From Pseudotabrizicola algicola (GTDB lineage: Bacteria > Pseudomonadota > Alphaproteobacteria > Rhodobacterales > Rhodobacteraceae), in assembly GCF_010915705.1 (NCBI RefSeq), contig NZ_JAAIKE010000001.1:620001-684000 (forward strand): a DNA stretch of 64,000 nt, in the 5' to 3' direction. A program made the translations under genes and the position numbers. This document shows positions 52,341-61,034 of the stretch, piece by piece (the stretch's first letter is position 1; every line of letters begins with the position of its first letter). The notes below the pieces were generated by a model. That model saw only the letters and a list, made by a program, of their open reading frames with translations, searched no databases and was not told the DNA's origin.

Positions 52341-54368
52341 CTATCGGTTCAACCATTTGATCTTCTGACGCGCCCCTCTCGACGGGGGAGCGTCTTGCGC
52401 TGCACTGTCCGGCTCATCCCGCGGCGCCCGTGCGGTCGCCCGGTCGCTCAGTCGTTCCGCACTCGCGTCGAAGAGATCGGGCTGCGCCTCCTTTGGCGTG
52501 ACCCCTCGCTCGGCCGCCAGCGCGTCCCATTGTTCTTCTGTCGAGGATGTCCAACCGCGCTTGCGCGCAGCCGCTTCCGAATAGTTCATCGTGTCGAGGC
52601 ATTCGTTGCGGCGGCTCGGATCGACCAGTTCCCAGCGCGAAACCATCGCCCCGCTAGGCGCTCGCTTCATCACCCGAACCTCGGACGTGATCTGGCGGTA
52701 GTATTCATCCCCCAGCCCTTTGGCGAAGGCGATGTAGCCGCGCTCTTCGGGGTCAGTCTTCGCCAGCCACCCGTAGAAATCGCCCTTCATCTGGCTGACG
52801 TTGAGCATCCAGCCGCGCTTCTGGCGCTTGATCACCTGACCATTCGCGCGGCGGTCCTGTTGCGGCCTCATGATAGGCCCAGAAGCCGACGAAGACCCCT
52901 TGATCAGGATGACCCGCGTGTAGGGATGGGCTTTTGCCCAGTCGCGCACATCCTCGGTAAAGGCACCCTCATCGACTGCCATCATATCGATCGCCAGGCG
53001 CAGCCCCAGTTCAGTGCGCCACGTCGCCTTGAGCAAGGCAGTCAGTGCCGCCCGGCCCTCTTCGTCGCCGATGAAGTGCGGAATCACGATGTGATCCACC
53101 ACCCACCGCCGATAGTTCCGGCCATAGGCGACGATGCTGACCTCGATCCTGTCTGCCTGACAGTCGACGCCCGCCGTCAACAGAACGCCACAGCCCGGCA
53201 CGATGCCCCGCGCCAGCACCGTTTCAGGCTCGGCGTTCTCGACGCGATCCCGCAGCGCGGTCCAGTCAGGTCCGGCGCTCGCCTGCTCGAATGGCAGGCC
53301 CAGAACGTCGTTCCAGAAGGTCTGCTCGGTTTCGGCCTCGACGCCCTTGCGGATCTCCGCATCTGTCGCCTGCGCCGCAGTCAGGCCGCCCCACCCCATG
53401 GTGCGCGCATAGTCAACTGCGATCGAGGCCCAGTCCCGTTGCGGGGCATAGGCGCGCCACAGATGAAAGCCCGGATGATCGCCACCCGGGTTGCTGGCCA
53501 CCCACTTGCCCAGCCCGACGATGCGCTCCTTGTCGGCGTGCTGGATGGCGCAGCCGCAGCTGTCGCAAGTGAAGTGGGCCGCGTGCAGCCGTTCGGGGTC
53601 GATCGACCGCTTGAAGTTCTCCCAGGTCAGCGGGGCAAAGTTTTCACAGTGCGGGCAAGGCACATGAAAGAACCGCGCATCGCTTCGATCGAAGCTGCGC
53701 GTGATCCGGCATGTCCCTTGCACAAGGGGCGTCGAAACCCGCAAGACCTTGGCATCCTCGAAGCCCGATGCACGGCTTTCGGCCAGCGCCTCCGGATCGC
53801 CCTTGTCGGTCATCTCGAACTTGGCAAGGTCATCCATGATGACCAGCCGGCGCGAGGTGCCCGTCAGGTCAGATGGCGAACCGGCTGACGCGACTTTCAA
53901 GGACCCGTTCCGGGCCACCGTTTCCTGATTGAACTTGGCGTCCTTGTTGTCGCCGCCTCGACCGTCGCCAAACAACTCGCGCAGGCCCGGGGCCTGCCGG
54001 CGCATCGGCAACCACTTGTTGTCAACCCACTCCGTCGCCGCGCTCTGTGTCGGATGCACCACAAGGCTATCCAGCGGCGTGTATTCATGCCAGGCGGCCA
54101 GCACCGGCTGGATGATGCTGACAGTCTTGCCCCACTGCGCAGAGCCTCGGATCGTCACTTCGCGGGCCGGATGTTCCGGGTTCAGAACCTCGTGGATCTC
54201 GCGCAGGAACGGAAAGCGCGCGATCGAGAATGGACCAGGCATCGGCGAGCGCGCGTCGAAAACGATGTTCTCTTCGCACCACCGGGTGATGTCCGGGCGT
54301 GGCGGGGGCAGCAAGGCTGCCGCCAGCGCCTCGGCGACGATGCGGGCGGCAGGCGAAAGGAAGCCCAT
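52341..54368 (-). CDS. Terminase large subunit, GpA family
   Basis: A 675-residue packaging motor. The ATPase domain has RGSAQWGKTVS (Walker A variant) and RLVIMDDLAKFE (Walker B); a zinc-finger-like pair CPHC/CDSC follows at ~240-280; the nuclease domain contains TAGVDCQADRIEVSIVAYGRN and DMMAVDEGAFTEDV. It cuts concatemeric phage DNA at cos ends and pumps it into heads. The length matches lambda GpA. Confidence 0.95.
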   Translation of the reverse strand: MGFLSPAARIVAEALAAALLPPPRPDITRWCEENIVFDARSPMPGPFSIARFPFLREIHEVLNPEHPAREVTIRGSAQWGKTVSIIQPVLAAWHEYTPLDSLVVHPTQSAATEWVDNKWLPMRRQAPGLRELFGDGRGGDNKDAKFNQETVARNGSLKVASAGSPSDLTGTSRRLVIMDDLAKFEMTDKGDPEALAESRASGFEDAKVLRVSTPLVQGTCRITRSFDRSDARFFHVPCPHCENFAPLTWENFKRSIDPERLHAAHFTCDSCGCAIQHADKERIVGLGKWVASNPGGDHPGFHLWRAYAPQRDWASIAVDYARTMGWGGLTAAQATDAEIRKGVEAETEQTFWNDVLGLPFEQASAGPDWTALRDRVENAEPETVLARGIVPGCGVLLTAGVDCQADRIEVSIVAYGRNYRRWVVDHIVIPHFIGDEEGRAALTALLKATWRTELGLRLAIDMMAVDEGAFTEDVRDWAKAHPYTRVILIKGSSSASGPIMRPQQDRRANGQVIKRQKRGWMLNVSQMKGDFYGWLAKTDPEERGYIAFAKGLGDEYYRQITSEVRVMKRAPSGAMVSRWELVDPSRRNECLDTMNYSEAAARKRGWTSSTEEQWDALAAERGVTPKEAQPDLFDASAERLSDRATARAPRDEPDSAAQDAPPSRGARQKIKWLNR

Positions 54369-55015
54369 CAGATATCCTCGGCCTGCTCTGTCGGGGATAG
54401 ACCCATTGTTTCGGCCTGTGCTGACAACTGCGCTGACCGCGTGGCACGATGCGCGCGCCAGCGCTCGATCAGGATTTGCCGCACCGTCTTGAAGTCCACC
54501 CCCAGCACGTCGGCCACCTGCCGCGCGCCATCCCGCAGCACAGCCTCGAACTCGCCGATCTCTTGGGCCATCTGTTGCGCGACCTGACGGGTTACATCGC
54601 TCACGAGCGCATAACTGCCTTCCGCTTCCGCGTTCATGCGGCGCAGACGTCGGGCTTCTTCCTCTGCCTTCTGGGTGCGGGCCAGCTCGTAACGATCAGG
54701 ATCACGCGCTTCCAGTTCGCTGTCTGAGCGCCGGACTGGCGGCGCGGGTTCTGCCTTCGGCTTCGGGCGATCAGATGAGACCGTGCCGGCCGCAAGTTCG
54801 GCCAAGGCCTTGCGCGTCTCCGCGCCGTTGCCCATCAACTGGCCCTTGTCCAGCGTCCGCCCTAGGGCATGTTGACAGGCAGCAAGATCAAAGCGCCGGG
54901 CGCGACCATCGCCACTATAGCAGCCCGCCAGCTTACCCTCGCTGACATACTGGCTCACACGCGCCTTTGACACATTCAGGGTGGCAGCCAGTTCCGATGC
55001 ACTCACCTGCCCCAT
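54368..55015 (-). CDS. Terminase small subunit (Nu1-like)
   Basis: A 215-residue DNA-packaging protein. The N-terminal winged helix-turn-helix (SASELAATLNVSKARVSQYVSEGKL) matches the Nu1 family, the middle is charged and coiled (ELARTQKAEEEARRLRRMNAEAEG), and the rest is helical. It recognises the packaging site. Shares one base with the large subunit gene. Confidence 0.85.
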   Translation of the reverse strand: MGQVSASELAATLNVSKARVSQYVSEGKLAGCYSGDGRARRFDLAACQHALGRTLDKGQLMGNGAETRKALAELAAGTVSSDRPKPKAEPAPPVRRSDSELEARDPDRYELARTQKAEEEARRLRRMNAEAEGSYALVSDVTRQVAQQMAQEIGEFEAVLRDGARQVADVLGVDFKTVRQILIERWRAHRATRSAQLSAQAETMGLSPTEQAEDI

Positions 55016-55150
55016 GTTCAGCCCCTTAAGTTAACCCCCATTTCCAGTTAAGCCGCGCGAAGTTTAGGCTTTCCAACTTGTTAAGCAGCGCAACACCATC
55101 GGGGCGCGAATTACCCGCGCCGGAAAGGTGCCAGGAAGGACCCGAAGGCC

Positions 55151-55864
55151 TCAGCGCGCGCTTGCCACCGCCTCGGCAAGCCGCCGGTTCAGATGGCCGG
55201 GCAGCTTGTCCGACCAAACCTCTTGCACACCGTCATAGAAACCGAGGCGCTGGTCATAGCGCGGCATCGCGGTCGTGAAGGTCAGGACCTTCGACAACTC
55301 GCCGGTCACGGTGCGCTTGAACACGCCAGGCGAAAGGCCATGCTTCGGCACGAAGTATGAGGCCCGACCCTTGGCACGCTTTCGCGATGCTTCGGTCTGG
55401 TTCGCTGCCCTGTCACGTTGCGCCCCGAGGGCCGACAGCACCTGGTTGCGCTCGCCGCCCGACCAGTTGCCGTAGCTGTCCAGCTTTGCGCCAGCGGCGG
55501 GCAGCGCAGCGGCGATGATGCCGGCATAGGCCACACGGCCAGCCAGCAGCTTTTCCACCCCGGTCTGGGGCCGCACGCCGCCGGCTTCCTGCACCTTGAG
55601 GTAATGGCGCGACCCGACCGAGGGTCGCTCTTTTACCTGCGCCTCAAGGTTCCCCTTCTTCGCCCGCCAAACCATCAGCGCATTTTTCGTCCAGCGCGTG
55701 GGACGGTCAAACACCACGTCCATGCGGTCTTGAATGTGCTTGAGCGCATCGGCGGCGGTGTCGTTCAGCGCATTGGCCGCAGCGAAGGGCAGTTGCACCC
55801 TCTCGAGATTGCTCAGCTGGCGACCGAAGGCGCGGTCATCGAGACGGATCGACAGGTTGTCCAT
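55151..55864 (-). CDS. Phage protein, possibly minor tail protein Z-like
   Basis: A 237-residue basic protein: LPFAAANALNDTAADALKHIQDRMDVVFDRPTRWTKNALM followed by KERPSVGSRHYLKVQEAGG and a basic middle. The start resembles lambda Z-type minor tail proteins, though such genes are usually among tail genes rather than before terminase. A terminator hairpin lies just upstream. The role is not sure. Confidence 0.6.
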   Translation of the reverse strand: MDNLSIRLDDRAFGRQLSNLERVQLPFAAANALNDTAADALKHIQDRMDVVFDRPTRWTKNALMVWRAKKGNLEAQVKERPSVGSRHYLKVQEAGGVRPQTGVEKLLAGRVAYAGIIAAALPAAGAKLDSYGNWSGGERNQVLSALGAQRDRAANQTEASRKRAKGRASYFVPKHGLSPGVFKRTVTGELSKVLTFTTAMPRYDQRLGFYDGVQEVWSDKLPGHLNRRLAEAVASAR

Positions 55865-55884
55865 TCCGCCCCCACCGCAAATGC

Positions 55885-55917
55885 AAAGCGCCCGAGAGGG
55901 GTTTCCTCCGGGCGCTT
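55885..55917 (-). terminator. Intrinsic terminator upstream of the late genes
   Basis: AAGCGCCCG/CGGGCGCTT with a bulged GAGG/CCTC extension is followed on the minus strand by TTTGCATTT. It lies 21 bases before the start at 55864, in the gap 55865-55979. Leftward transcription from early genes would stop here unless modified. Confidence 0.75.
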
Positions 55918-55979
55918 CTGTAGATCATGGCAAAAGAGATACCGGCGACGGGGAATTCCGTCAATCCCATATTTTGCGG

Positions 55980-56702
55980 TCAGTCGTCCCGATAGCCCTG
56001 CATGCGGTCCAAAGCACTGCAAAGACAGGACTTAAGGGCGTTGCGATTTTTTCCGTCAGCCTGCCAGCCGTGCCGCTTCAGGATGGCAGACAGGTCCTGC
56101 CCCTCAAGAATGACGGCATCGACCAGCCCGCGCACCCAGATGACCTTTCGCGCATTGCCACGATCCATGGCATAGCGAGGCGACAAGGCCGCATCGGTGC
56201 CGATCCGGGCGTGAAGGCGCCGCAACCACCGCCCCCGCTCCACGAAGGTGTCGATGAACAGGCCGGAGCCACCGGACCCACCTCGCACCGCCTCGATACT
56301 TGCGCATTTCAGACCCGAGCCGTCGCGCCATTCGGTGATGGCGCGATAGTCGTCCGCAATGGCGATCTGGCTGGACGAGAACGGCAGGACCAGATCAACA
56401 CCCCGCGCCTCTGCCCGCAGACGCGCCCGCTCATTCATCGAGACCAGGGCGCAGGCCACACGCCAGTGCGCGCCTGCCTCACGCTTGATGCCGCCGCGCG
56501 TGACTTCCCAGTTCGGCACCAGCTGCATGGTGCCCCGCGCAGGCGCAACGGGGGCCGAGGCCATTGCCTCGGGCGGTGTCGCCCGCCGCACCGCTTCGGC
56601 CACGCGGCGGTCAGCAGCAGCGACCAGCGCCCGCGCCGCCGCAACCCCACCCGACCGAAGGACGGGCGGCATCGGTGCCAGAGAGATTGGTTTCCTCGTC
56701 AT
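55980..56702 (-). CDS. Hypothetical phage protein
   Basis: A 240-residue basic protein of unknown function. It contains WRVACALVSMNERARLRAEARGVDLVLPFSSSQIAIADDYRAITEWRDG and EVRGGSGGSGLFIDTFVERGRWLRRL-like segments that look like a folded domain. It starts within the 3' end of the 56699 gene (4-base overlap) and is the last gene before the terminator at 55885. Confidence 0.62.
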   Translation of the reverse strand: MTRKPISLAPMPPVLRSGGVAAARALVAAADRRVAEAVRRATPPEAMASAPVAPARGTMQLVPNWEVTRGGIKREAGAHWRVACALVSMNERARLRAEARGVDLVLPFSSSQIAIADDYRAITEWRDGSGLKCASIEAVRGGSGGSGLFIDTFVERGRWLRRLHARIGTDAALSPRYAMDRGNARKVIWVRGLVDAVILEGQDLSAILKRHGWQADGKNRNALKSCLCSALDRMQGYRDD

Positions 56703-57337
56703 GCTGCTTTTCCCTCACTGTCCGCCGCCGCCTTGGCCGCGCGCCGCGCATCGCCCTCTTCGACCAGCGCATCGGCGGCGCGCACGTCATCGTGCCATGC
56801 GGCCAGCCAGCGCCGATCATCCGGCGTGGCCACCCCTGCCGCCATGCGCTCGCGCACCCGTTCCAGCATCCGGCGGTTTTCGTCGGCCTGCGCGAGTAGC
56901 TTTCCACGCTCATAGCTTTGCGGCGGCGGGCCGACGCGGCGGGCATGGCGGAACAATTCGACATGCCAGCCGCCATCCCGCGCCTCACGCCCGAGGGCAG
57001 AGCGCATGATCGAGGGCACATAGTCGGTGCCCGCCGGCGGTGGCGGCTGCAAGCCATAGGCCCATGTCTGGATCAGCGCGGGCGCAGGGCAGCGCGCCGC
57101 CTTGGTGCCAACCGGGGGGCGGTCATTGTGCGCGATGCGCAGCACCAGTTCGCACAGGCCGCGCAGGGCATCTTCGCGCATATAGGCCAGCTTGTCGGCC
57201 AGTCGCTCATACTCGGCTGCAGGTGTGCCGCCCGACCGCTTCAACCCGGCCAGCGGCACGATCAGCAATTCCCGCACCCGCGCCCGCCCCGCAGCCCGCG
57301 CTTCTTCCGTCCCGTCATCCAGCGCCACCTTGTCCAT
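56699..57337 (-). CDS. Hypothetical phage protein
   Basis: A 212-residue soluble protein, helical and charged (YERLADKLAYMREDALRGLCELVLRIAHND, ENRRMLERVRERMAAG). Function unknown; proline-rich QPPPPAG lies in the middle. RBS GGGGCAAGG precedes the ATG at 57337. It follows the dyad cluster at 57447-57509, so it may be the first gene under that control. Confidence 0.62.
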   Translation of the reverse strand: MDKVALDDGTEEARAAGRARVRELLIVPLAGLKRSGGTPAAEYERLADKLAYMREDALRGLCELVLRIAHNDRPPVGTKAARCPAPALIQTWAYGLQPPPPAGTDYVPSIMRSALGREARDGGWHVELFRHARRVGPPPQSYERGKLLAQADENRRMLERVRERMAAGVATPDDRRWLAAWHDDVRAADALVEEGDARRAAKAAADSEGKAA

Positions 57338-57446
57338 CCTTGCCCCTCTTTTCTTTAGTTCTCAGCCCTTTGCGCCATCGGCAGCGCCGCAACGGTGGTT
57401 CTGGTCGGAAGAGTCTTATCTCTTCTCTTCTTCTCTCTTCTTAGAC

Positions 57447-57509
57447 AGCACAGTGGAAATCTGTGCCTGCACCGTGCTCCACTGTGGAACCACAGTTCTC
57501 CACAGTGGA
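57447..57509. promoter_or_regulatory. Three spaced TCCAC-GTGGA dyads
   Basis: Perfect 11-bp palindromes TCCACTGTGGA (57478-57488) and TCCACAGTGGA (57499-57509) and a weaker copy AGCACAGTGGA (57447-57457) are spaced by 31 and 21 bp, i.e. about three and two helical turns. They lie in the 170-base gap between two early/middle genes and look like sites for a dimeric regulator. A purine-rich tract follows at 57405-57442 on the minus strand. Confidence 0.6.
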
Positions 57510-57510
57510 A

Positions 57511-58146
57511 TTACAGACCGCGCATGACGTCAGCGCCGATCCAGCGCTCTTGCACCGCATGCAGCATCGCACTGCGGTAGACCTCGACCGTGCGCTTGCC
57601 CTTGCGCTTCTCCAGCAGCCATTCATCCATACGCCGGATCAGCACATCGTCGCGCACCACATCCTTGGACCACCCTTGCTCCATCAGGCCCTTGCGCAGC
57701 CGATCCAGCCGCATGCTGACCGCCTTTTCCTCCTTCGACAGCACCGCCAGCGCCCGCCGTTCCAGCGCGTCCTGCACCTGCTCGGTGACCACGGGGTGCA
57801 TCAGCCGCACCCGCCCGTCGCACAGGCACCGCGTCCAGTTCCGCAGCGCCCCGAACTCCATCGCGCGGATCTCTTTCAGCCGCCGCACATCGAGGCGCAG
57901 CATGAACGCCAGTTCCTCGTCATCGTCTGGCAGTGTCCCGACCGGGGTTTCCGACTGGCAGAAATCGAACAGCGCCCGGTGCATGCCCTGCATTTCCCAG
58001 GGCATCAGCTTGAACGTGCGGCTGGCCAGCCAGCGCGACGTGTTCCATTTCACGAAGGAATTGCCATCGAGCCGTTCATCAGGGCTGATCGGATAGACAG
58101 GCAGGTCATTCGGGGTGATCACGGTCAAATGTGGTGCGGCGCTCAA
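57511..58146 (-). CDS. DUF1376-like phage protein (replication-region)
   Basis: A 211-residue protein. MPWEMQGMHRALFDFCQSETPVGTLPDDDEELAFMLRLDVRRLKEI resembles DUF1376 (YdaU-like) proteins of phage replication modules; the rest is charged and helical (ERRALAVLSKEEKAVSMRLDRLRKGLMEQG). Such proteins are often fused to or next to replication initiators. It overlaps the upstream gene by 4 bases. Confidence 0.72.
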   Translation of the reverse strand: MSAAPHLTVITPNDLPVYPISPDERLDGNSFVKWNTSRWLASRTFKLMPWEMQGMHRALFDFCQSETPVGTLPDDDEELAFMLRLDVRRLKEIRAMEFGALRNWTRCLCDGRVRLMHPVVTEQVQDALERRALAVLSKEEKAVSMRLDRLRKGLMEQGWSKDVVRDDVLIRRMDEWLLEKRKGKRTVEVYRSAMLHAVQERWIGADVMRGL

Positions 58147-58511
58147 AGCCCCGTCTCCTCTTGAAAAGCATCGATAACGATGCCGCGCAGCACGTCCTGC
58201 AGCGCGGCCCCCTCTTTGGTCTGGTCGATCAGCCAGACGGCGATCTCGCGCGGCAGTGCCAGATCGCGAAGAACCAGATCGGCGGGCAGACGTGCCGCGA
58301 TCGGCGCGCCACAGGCAGGCCGCAACAGGTGGGCCACACCCGCATGATGTGCCAAGGCACGCACGTTCTTCTGGCTGACCCCGAGCGCCTGCGCGATCTC
58401 GGCCGCAGTGCGCCGACCATCGACCAACCGCAGCAACGCATCACGGCGGGGCGCGCAGCGCGGCGCCCTGCCCGCATTGAGGACTTTGTCCTGATGGCCC
58501 TGCCCCATCAT
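58143..58511 (-). CDS. Small helix-turn-helix protein
   Basis: A 122-residue protein. An HTH is seen at about residues 33-58 (DGRRTAAEIAQALGVSQKNVRALAHHAGV). The remainder is helical. ATG at 58511 overlaps the previous stop (ATGA). Probably DNA binding, in the leftward early operon; the target is unknown. Confidence 0.7.
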   Translation of the reverse strand: MMGQGHQDKVLNAGRAPRCAPRRDALLRLVDGRRTAAEIAQALGVSQKNVRALAHHAGVAHLLRPACGAPIAARLPADLVLRDLALPREIAVWLIDQTKEGAALQDVLRGIVIDAFQEETGL

Positions 58512-58726
58512 GCCCCCACCTCTCGCGCCACCGCATCGAGGGCGGCAATCGTCGGCGCGTAGTGGCGGGCGTGCGGGCCGGGATGGCCCTTGCCCTTGCC
58601 GCCCCTCTCGGACAGCCCGCGATAGAACCGCAGCTGCGCCGCGATCTGGGCGGCAGGGAAGACGCGCGACCAGCTTGGCCCGCGCAGGGTGACCGTCTGA
58701 CGGTCTGGGGACAGGGCGGCCGTCAT
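58508..58726 (-). CDS. Small phage protein
   Basis: A 72-residue protein in the overlapping early operon (4-base overlaps on both sides). TVTLRGPSWSRVFPAAQIAAQLRFYRGL is a compact start; the end is basic and histidine-rich. Function unknown. Confidence 0.6.
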   Translation of the reverse strand: MTAALSPDRQTVTLRGPSWSRVFPAAQIAAQLRFYRGLSERGGKGKGHPGPHARHYAPTIAALDAVAREVGA

Positions 58727-58911
58727 AGCCCGATCCTCCGGCGCGCTTCATCTTCGGTGCAAAAGGCGGCAGCAACGCCGCAGAGCAAGGCCAGCGGACC
58801 TAGCCGCAGCAACGCAGCCATCTTGGCGCGCTCTTTCCTGGAAAGCCCCACCGTGTGCCGACGAAAGGCGCGGAAATTGTTCCAGAAGCTGGGGCAAGCC
58901 GAACGGCTCAT
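58723..58911 (-). CDS. Small membrane protein
   Basis: A 62-residue protein with basic N-terminus (FWNNFRAFRRHTVGLSRKERAK) and a C-terminal hydrophobic segment (ALLRLGPLALLCGVAAAF). ATG at 58911 overlaps the stop of the GcrA-module protein (ATGA). Function unknown. Confidence 0.62.
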   Translation of the reverse strand: MSRSACPSFWNNFRAFRRHTVGLSRKERAKMAALLRLGPLALLCGVAAAFCTEDEARRRIGL

Positions 58912-60539
58912 GCTGCCCCCCGTGCCTGCGCCACACGCGCCCGCAGGGCGGGCAGCAGCAGCTTGGCCGTGTCGATCGGCAGCGCCTTCACACCAGGGCG
59001 GCAAAACGGCGCGACAATGGTCTCGAACCGCGCCTGAACCGTGCGCAGATCGATGCCCATATCGGTCGCAAACAGCTGCAGCCCGCCCTTGCCCGCAAAC
59101 ACCGCCTCGCACAGCTCGAGGTCAAGTTCCGCGTCGAAGTCCTTGGACGCGGGCAAGGCGGCAACATGGGCGGTGATCGCGGTCACCTTCTGGTCTTCGG
59201 TCAGGCCGTCCAGCATCACGGCATGCGGGCGCTCGATCCGAACCGTGCGCGGCACGCCCAAGGTGATGCCGCCTGCCGTCTTTGCCGCGGCGGGGGCTGG
59301 CGGGGGCTGGTCGGGGGCTTTCACCGCAGGCTTTGCCACGATCGCCTGCGGCGCCGGTGCCGCCGCCAGAGGTTCGGACTTTTGTTCCACCACCGGCGCA
59401 GCGGGTTTGGCGGGTGCCGGTTTGTCGGCTTTCGGCGAGGCCTCGGCGGCGCGGATCGCCCTGCGCGAGATCGCCGCAAGCCGCCCTTCCTTGCGCATGA
59501 TGCCGACGCGGACCGAAACCGCCCCCACAGAGAGACCGTTGCCGAGATCCGCCGCGATGTCCTGATCGCTCTTGCCGGACCGATAAAGCTCGGCAAGACG
59601 CGCCTCAAGCTCGGGCGTCCAGACCCTGCGCGCCTCATTCGCCTTCTCTTGCGTCACGCCCTTCGGCAGGGGCGGCACGTCGCGGCCGAGGGCGCGCAGC
59701 CGGCGGCGGCGATCGACAAGCGCGCCCTCTGTCAGCCCCATCCGCCCCGCAGCCGCCGCGAGCGTCAGGCCCTCACGCAAAAGCGCCGCCATTTCCGCAT
59801 CGCGCTCTGGCGTCCAGACCGAGGGAGCGGGCTCCTTGCGCGGCACCTCGACGCGCCCATCCTTGCGCAAGCGGGAAATCCGCACCTGAACCGCGTGCTG
59901 GCTGCAGATGCCAAGACGCGTCGCGATCTCCCCGGCCTGCAACCCTTCGGCGCGCAGGGCAAGCAACTCGGCATCGCGCTCTGGCGTCCAGACCGAGGGC
60001 TTCGGCTCGGCAGCGGCCTTGACCGCGGCAGGCACAGCGGCCTTGCGCCCCACAGCCTCTGGCACGGCCACACCGCGCTTCTTCAGCACATAGATGCGGT
60101 CCTTGACGGCCTTGTCGCTTTTCAGCCCCAGATCGGCGGCGATCTCCTTCGCCGTTCGGCCCGCGCCACGCAGCGAAAGCAGCCGCGCATCGCGCGCGGG
60201 CGTCCAAGATAGCGCGGAGGGCGCCGTCGCCCTAGGTATCAAGGATTGCTTGACAGCTGGGGCGGGCGGATCGGCCCGCAAGGCCGCCAGATCGACACGC
60301 GGCAACGGCTCGCGGTCCAGCACCCGCGCGGGCAGGCCGACCTGCCGCAAGGCCCATGCGCTGGTGTCCAGCCGCAGCACCACCAGCGCCGCGCTATCGG
60401 CAAGGTCCAGCCTGGGCGCGAAGCCTGCGCCGCGCAGCCGCCCCACCGCCTCTTCCAGAATCTCGATCATCAGGCCGCGCGCGCGCAGCGCCTCATGGTC
60501 CTGCGCCACCTGCTGCCGCAAAATGCTGATTACATCCAT
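58908..60539 (-). CDS. Early phage protein with four tandem GcrA-like DNA-binding modules
   Basis: A 543-residue protein. Four copies of a GcrA/Myb-like helix-turn-helix module start WTPxRDA/ WTPELEA at about residues 112, 185, 242 and 307; each has the pattern W-T-P ... L...G.. AxEIAxxLG... V..RI..LRK.G, as in the cell-cycle regulator GcrA of alphaproteobacteria, which usually has one. A proline/alanine-rich linker (~365-435) leads to a helical C-terminal domain. The start ATG at 60539 follows AAGGG; an open frame extends to 60701 without a ribosome site. It may bind DNA at repeated sites or act on host RNA polymerase; function inferred only. Confidence 0.8.
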   Translation of the reverse strand: MDVISILRQQVAQDHEALRARGLMIEILEEAVGRLRGAGFAPRLDLADSAALVVLRLDTSAWALRQVGLPARVLDREPLPRVDLAALRADPPAPAVKQSLIPRATAPSALSWTPARDARLLSLRGAGRTAKEIAADLGLKSDKAVKDRIYVLKKRGVAVPEAVGRKAAVPAAVKAAAEPKPSVWTPERDAELLALRAEGLQAGEIATRLGICSQHAVQVRISRLRKDGRVEVPRKEPAPSVWTPERDAEMAALLREGLTLAAAAGRMGLTEGALVDRRRRLRALGRDVPPLPKGVTQEKANEARRVWTPELEARLAELYRSGKSDQDIAADLGNGLSVGAVSVRVGIMRKEGRLAAISRRAIRAAEASPKADKPAPAKPAAPVVEQKSEPLAAAPAPQAIVAKPAVKAPDQPPPAPAAAKTAGGITLGVPRTVRIERPHAVMLDGLTEDQKVTAITAHVAALPASKDFDAELDLELCEAVFAGKGGLQLFATDMGIDLRTVQARFETIVAPFCRPGVKALPIDTAKLLLPALRARVAQARGAA

Positions 60540-60763
60540 CAGATGCCCTTTCCCGAAAAGGCGGGGGACGGGCCGACCCGCCCCCCGAGGTCCAACAGGG
60601 AGGTCCGGCCCCATCCGCCCGGCATCCGGGGGCCAGTCTTCGGATCGTCGCCGTGGCAGGCCAGATCGCCACGCCGGGCAGAAGGGTCGCGGCGGGCGCA
60701 TGGCCCTGCCCCCGCCGCACCACGACCTTCAGGGAGGAGGAAGAAGGCCGTGGAATCTATGGG

Positions 60764-60787
60764 TTGCCGGTCTTTCCCGGCTGTCAG
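60764..60787 (-). repeat. Hairpin repeat, copy 1 (boxB-like)
   Basis: On the minus strand the core is GCCGG-GAAAGA-CCGGC, preceded by CTGACA and followed by AA. Five-base-pair stem with purine hexaloop. See copies at 60938 and 61035. Confidence 0.7.
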
Positions 60788-60937
60788 AGGGTTGGCGGGC
60801 TTCTGGTGATCCTCAAACCGCGTTACTGACGCATCCCGCTTTGTAGCCGCTCCCATTAACCGGGCCTTCGGTAACGGCATCCCCTTTTCGCCTTTTGCGC
60901 GCTGATCAAGCGCGGCGGTCCCGGAGGAGTGAACTTG

Positions 60938-60961
60938 TTGCCGGTCTCTCCCGGCTGTCAG
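60938..60961 (-). repeat. Hairpin repeat, copy 2 (boxB-like)
   Basis: Minus-strand core GCCGG-GAGAGA-CCGGC, with the same CTGACA before and AA after as copy 1. Differs from copy 1 by one loop base. Confidence 0.7.
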
Positions 60962-61034
60962 GCTCTGGTCTGCGTGTCGCCTTGTCACGTCCCGCCAATT
61001 CGGATCAGGAGAAGGTCTAGATCCCGCCCCGAAA

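Noticed and set aside
32315-55015. Possible gene transfer agent cluster, since the host group commonly carries one
   Set aside because: A lysogeny switch, Nu1/GpA terminase, gpW and a protease-capsid fusion indicate a true lambda-like prophage, not the RcGTA gene order.
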